Shown here piece by piece: positions 60,431 through 64,000 of a stretch of 64,000 bases of DNA (position 1 is the stretch's first letter; each line of letters begins with the position of its first letter). The stretch spans positions 372,001 to 436,000 of the forward strand of contig CP021226.1 of the NCBI GenBank assembly GCA_003999685.1, given 5' to 3'. This DNA is from Taiwanofungus camphoratus (taxonomy: Eukaryota; Basidiomycota; Agaricomycetes; Polyporales; Taiwanofungaceae). Both the position numbers and the translations under genes were made by a program. The notes under the pieces were generated by a model, which saw only the letters and a list, made by a program, of their open reading frames with translations, did no database searches and had not been told where the DNA came from.

Positions 60431-62047
60431 ATGAAGTTCTTCGTCTTCCAAGCGGTCACTCTTCCGGCTCTCGTGTGTGCCCATGGCATCCACGGTGCCA
60501 GGCACCACGCCCGGCAGGATGCTTCCAGCGCCAGTGCTAGTGGAAATGGCGTTTTGATCCCTGATACCACCACTCCCCCAACTGGCACAGTGTCGCTCAC
60601 TTTTTCTTTGGCCTCCACAAATCCCACAGCCGTTCCGCTGACATACATTGCTTCGGGCGTCTCAACACAGCCTACCATCGCAATTTCCACCACGTATGCA
60701 GCAGGCTCCAAACCAACGCAGATACCCAATGCTCCGCCTCTACCGAACGGTACGTATCATCACAGCACATGATGATCACAGGCTGATACTTTACTTGTTA
60801 GCACTTTCTGTCGAGCCGTCCAATTATCCTGCACTCGATGTGACCCCCCCGACGGACTCGCCCGAAGTCCAGCAGTGGATCCAGGAGGTGCAAAACTCCG
60901 GTGTTTACATTCCTGATATCCCTGTGACACAACCCGGTGGATGCGCCGCCAACCCCGAAGCGATGGCAAACACGAGCAACTGCTGGTGGACCTGCGGTGG
61001 CTGCGTTCGTTCAACCGACATCACGGACTGCCCGGCCAAGAACACGTGGGGTCTCACATACGATGACGGCCCCTCGCCGTACACACCGGACCTCCTCGCG
61101 TACTTCGACGAGCACGACCTGCACTCCACCTTCTTCGTCATTGGCTCCCGCGCGATCTCGCGCCCGGCGATGGTGCAGGACGAGTACATGGCGGGCCACC
61201 AGGTCGCCGTTCACACCTGGAGCCACCCGTACATGACCACGAAGACCACCGAGGAGGTCATTGCGGAGCTAGGGTGGACAAAGAAGGTGCTCAAGGACGT
61301 GACAGGTGTGACACCACTGTTCTGGAGGCCGCCCTACGGCGACATTGATGACCGTGTCCGCGCGATCTCGACGGCTATGAACCTCATCCCCGTCATGTGG
61401 ACTCGAATCAGTGCCACACAGACATTCGATACTACAGGCAAGTCCTGGTGTTTTTTTTTTTTTTTTTTTCATATTTGACTCAACTTACCTTGACCGCTAA
61501 TGGTAGACTGGAACATACCCGCCGGCCTTGCCTCCTCCACGGACGTCCTGAACAACTGGGATTCCATCATGGGCAACTCGACCAAGATCGACACTGGCTT
61601 CATTGTGCTCGAACACGACTTGTTCCAGCAGACGGTCGACATCGCCGTGGGCTACATCCTCCCCGAGGCGCTCGCGCACCAGCCGGCGTACAACATCACC
61701 CCCGTGGTCATGTGCCGCGACATGCCGCTGTCCAACTCGTACATGGAGACGAACGACAACTCGACGAACCCCCCGCCGCTTGCTGGTACGCCATATGGAT
61801 ACGCGCTGCCATGTTCGATTTTCGACTGACTTTTTTCTGTTTAGTCTACCTTGTCAACTCGACGTCGTCTACGTCTGCATCTGCGTCCGCTGGTGCTACC
61901 CAATCAACTGGTGGCTCACACAGTTCGAACAGCGATCCAGCGGCTGCATCAAGCAAGAATGGCGCTGTGGGTGCTGCTACATACAGCCCCAGCCTCGTAA
62001 CAGCGTTGATCAGCCTGCTTGCGGGCGTCGGCATCTTCCTTCTATAA
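60431..62047 (+). CDS. Chitin deacetylase (CE4), secreted and GPI-anchored, copy 2
   Basis: Exons 60431-60749, 60802-61437, 61507-61785 and 61845-62047 give 478 residues in phase. Signal peptide MKFFVFQAVTLPALVCAHG. CE4 motifs LTYDDGPSPYT, HTWSHPY and WRPPYGDID are intact. A Ser-rich stalk and hydrophobic tail (ALISLLAGVGIFLL) suggest a GPI anchor. It shares intron positions and exon 2-3 lengths with the copy at 36563, so the two come from one duplication. The second intron (61438-61506) starts GCAAGT and contains a run of about 20 T. Codon use is more GC-rich than copy 1. Confidence 0.93.
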
Positions 62048-62163
62048 TCCCGGGAGAAATAGCTTGCTCGTTGTTTCCTCTTGAGTAGACTATGGACTGG
62101 TGAACGACTTATTGTGTAGCTACATACACACCGTCTGATCTCGTGACTGTACGTACGTACACG

Positions 62164-62197
62164 CTTGGTATGCGTCGTTTGGACTCTTCATACCAAG
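62164..62197. other. 9-bp inverted repeat downstream of chitin deacetylase 2
   Basis: CTTGGTATG (62164-62172) and CATACCAAG (62189-62197) with a 16-nt loop, 117 nt after the stop codon. The sequence differs from the hairpin behind copy 1, but the placement is similar. Confidence 0.45.
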
Positions 62198-62412
62198 TTT
62201 CAACATTGAAACACCATACTATTCGGTGATATAATTTTCGGGATGAATCATGTAACTTACGATGAACACATCTACCTATCCCTGGGAGTTGCAGTTGAAC
62301 GAGGACTGCGTGATGGTTTACAATGGCTAGTATGCGCTCGCTGTGGCATCGAACACAGACTGGAAAATGATCGGTTGCTCAAACAGAACATGTAGGAGCT
62401 ACAAGCCGGTTC

Positions 62413-63993
62413 CTAAAGGTCCCATTCTAGGCTGAACGACCCGCCTGGGACGGTACATCTCCACGATCCCTCTTTGACCTCGCCATCACGCATACAGCGG
62501 TCGACGATGAAGCCATTTTCCGAGGCCGCGAGGAACGTATCCGGAATGACAACCGTGTTCGCCCCTCCCGTCCCTGCTGGCGACGGTGGCAAGACGTCAG
62601 AGGGTGATACCGCAAATGTGAGCGAGAGTGCTTGGCCCTGTGCCGCTTTTGGGCGCGACAGGAAGCGTGACAGGACGTTTGGAGAAGCGTGCGCTTGGAG
62701 CTCGTAGATCTACGCCGGGAGCGTAAGGACAGAAAATGCAGGTTCGGTGGGTGCGTACCTGTACGCGCGTGCCTTCTGGGGGGGCATTATCGCCCTCAAG
62801 GGCAAACGACCCTCGGGATGGGTCGCCTGATGTAATCTGATGTAATTCTACCGCCTAGCGGGATATGTCAGTAATTCAATGTTTCCAACTAAATAAACAC
62901 TCTGGTTCGTACCTCGTAGACACCGCCTGTTTGGCGAAGGACGCCCAGATAAAATTGATCGTCCTTCATAGTCACGTCTAATGGACTATGTACATCTTTT
63001 GATGTGAGGGAACTCTTGCGCTTCTGGATAACATTAAGTAGAAGGCGCGACGGGCTGGCGTTATTGAGCGAGTGGACAAGATTCCCTTCGGAACTATCGT
63101 CTTGATTAACAATAAAATAGAACCACGAATGCGCACGAGCTACCTCGTCACGATTAAAGGTGCTGTGATCGCCTCTAAGCCAGGAAATTCTACGTGTGAA
63201 CGTGAACCTGCGGACGAAGTGAGACATAACCCGACTGCACCCGTTGAATGGATTGATGTTCCGTAGAAGAGTGTGAAAGGTCGCCCCGTGACGAACGGAG
63301 TAGATGATGCAATCAGGCCTAGCTTGAACCAGACATTCATCATATTGAATATCGCTTTGGCAATGCTCTTGAAAAAGTAGACGCCGACTGACCTTTGTGG
63401 CTAACGGAAAGGAGCGCAGTGCGCTGGACAGACCGTCTGGGGCACTATCAGAGAGATAAATAATATTGTTCACGTCCTCTGAGCTAAGAGCTGATGTAAA
63501 TGTTCTATGCATAACGTAACATAGCATAGCGGGCCAACCTGAGGGCTTGTAGAGCTGATGGTAGAGCTTTACTACTGGTCTTCCTCGCCCAGACATCTTC
63601 CCAGTTAATATCTGCTAGATCATCTCCTGTATGAGTAGCATTCGCCAAGTCTTGCTCGTCTCTTTTCCGGAACGAATGCCACCGTCCAACCTGGACAGCC
63701 GGTTTACCTGGTATGGTACTTCTGAATGGCGTAGCCTTTCCACTATCAAATATGGCGACTGAACATAAGATATGCTCCTTTATGGAGTTCTCTGGATTCA
63801 AATTGGCAGAGAGACATCCTGCAGAATGACTAGAGAGAGAGGTAAGGGTGGAAACTAGGGCAGAAACTTCGCTAGAATCTGAATGCGGAGAAACCGATAA
63901 AGTGAAGAGAGCGACATGGGACGCAAAACTGGCACGTATATGTGCAAGGTGGGAGATGATGTCTGAGGTTGTGCGCGATAATATCGTGCTCAT
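62413..63993 (-). CDS. FIST-like sensory domain protein
   Basis: Six exons in phase (63539-63993, 63393-63504, 63144-63322, 62913-63093, 62759-62854, 62413-62709) give 439 residues. Start at 63993 (MSTILSRTTSDIISHLAHI). Features like the FIST N and C regions: LSSHSAGCLSA, IIYLSDSAPDGL, PFTLFYGTSIHSTGAVGLCL and DQFYLGVLRQTGGVYE. The first intron is only 34 nt (63505-63538), short enough that another donor may be used. FIST domains bind small ligands in bacterial sensors and occur in human FBXO22. The fungal role is unknown. The last exon, rich in Pro and Ala, ends GGSFSLEWDL. Confidence 0.6.
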
Positions 63994-64000
63994 ATATAAT

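Noticed and set aside
61451-61470. T20 run as a reverse-strand poly(A) retroposon tail
   Set aside because: It sits within a 69-nt intron, with no target duplication and no inserted body.
1-64000. CRISPR arrays, bacterial operons, riboswitches
   Set aside because: The sequence is eukaryotic; no regularly spaced repeats of that kind were seen.

Overview
The window looks like nuclear DNA of a mushroom-forming basidiomycete (Agaricomycetes). Genes are split by many short introns of about 50-65 nt with GT(R)NGT donors and CAG/TAG acceptors. Gene content also fits: two GPI-anchored CE4 chitin deacetylases, a membrane-bound P450, a fungal Stealth protein, Dug2, Usb1, F-box/LRR proteins and agaricomycete-type Ty3/gypsy elements. 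I assembled exons by hand, checking reading phase across every junction. Names rest on recognised motifs, not on a search.

Layout. 1-3.1 kb: the 5' part of a secreted/anchored protein gene, a GC-rich unassigned stretch and a relic of a related gene. 3.1-24.6 kb: a minus-strand gene for a multi-pass membrane protein, cut in two by a 20.4-kb nest of mobile elements. The outer Ty3/gypsy element (LTRs 3531-3738 and 23586-23890, TSD TATTC) holds a second, chromodomain-bearing Ty3/gypsy element (4846-12570, 501-bp LTRs, TSD CTCAC). It also holds a non-coding terminal-inverted-repeat element (13788-17071) that carries a second copy of itself in the opposite orientation (15113-16718). Removing the layers restores the gag frame of the outer element, including a CCHC zinc knuckle split by the non-coding element. 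26.3-30.5 kb: DUG2 in about 20 exons. 33.1-34.6 kb: an F-box pseudogene with an in-frame stop and a 115-bp Tc1/mariner-type MITE. 36.6-38.2 and 60.4-62.0 kb: two chitin deacetylase paralogues with identical exon layout. Between them lie an F-box gene, a METTL25/RRNAD1-like methyltransferase with a poly(A) retroelement at its 5' end, USB1, an AMP-forming acyl/aryl-CoA ligase, a P450, a probable mitochondrial protein and a Stealth-family phosphotransferase. 62.4-64.0 kb: a FIST-like protein.

How the genes relate. This is ordinary fungal euchromatin with an island of silenced transposons. Most premature stops in the retroelements are TGA where CGA is expected, and LTR-LTR differences are mainly CpG to TpG/CpA. 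That is the mark of cytosine methylation and deamination. The ligase and P450 stand next to each other on one strand and could act in one secondary pathway, but nothing else supports a cluster. The most unusual items are the nested island, the self-nested non-coding element, the inverted LTR/PBS copy inside the 3' LTR, and a 3' ORF with two zinc knuckles in the inner retrotransposon.
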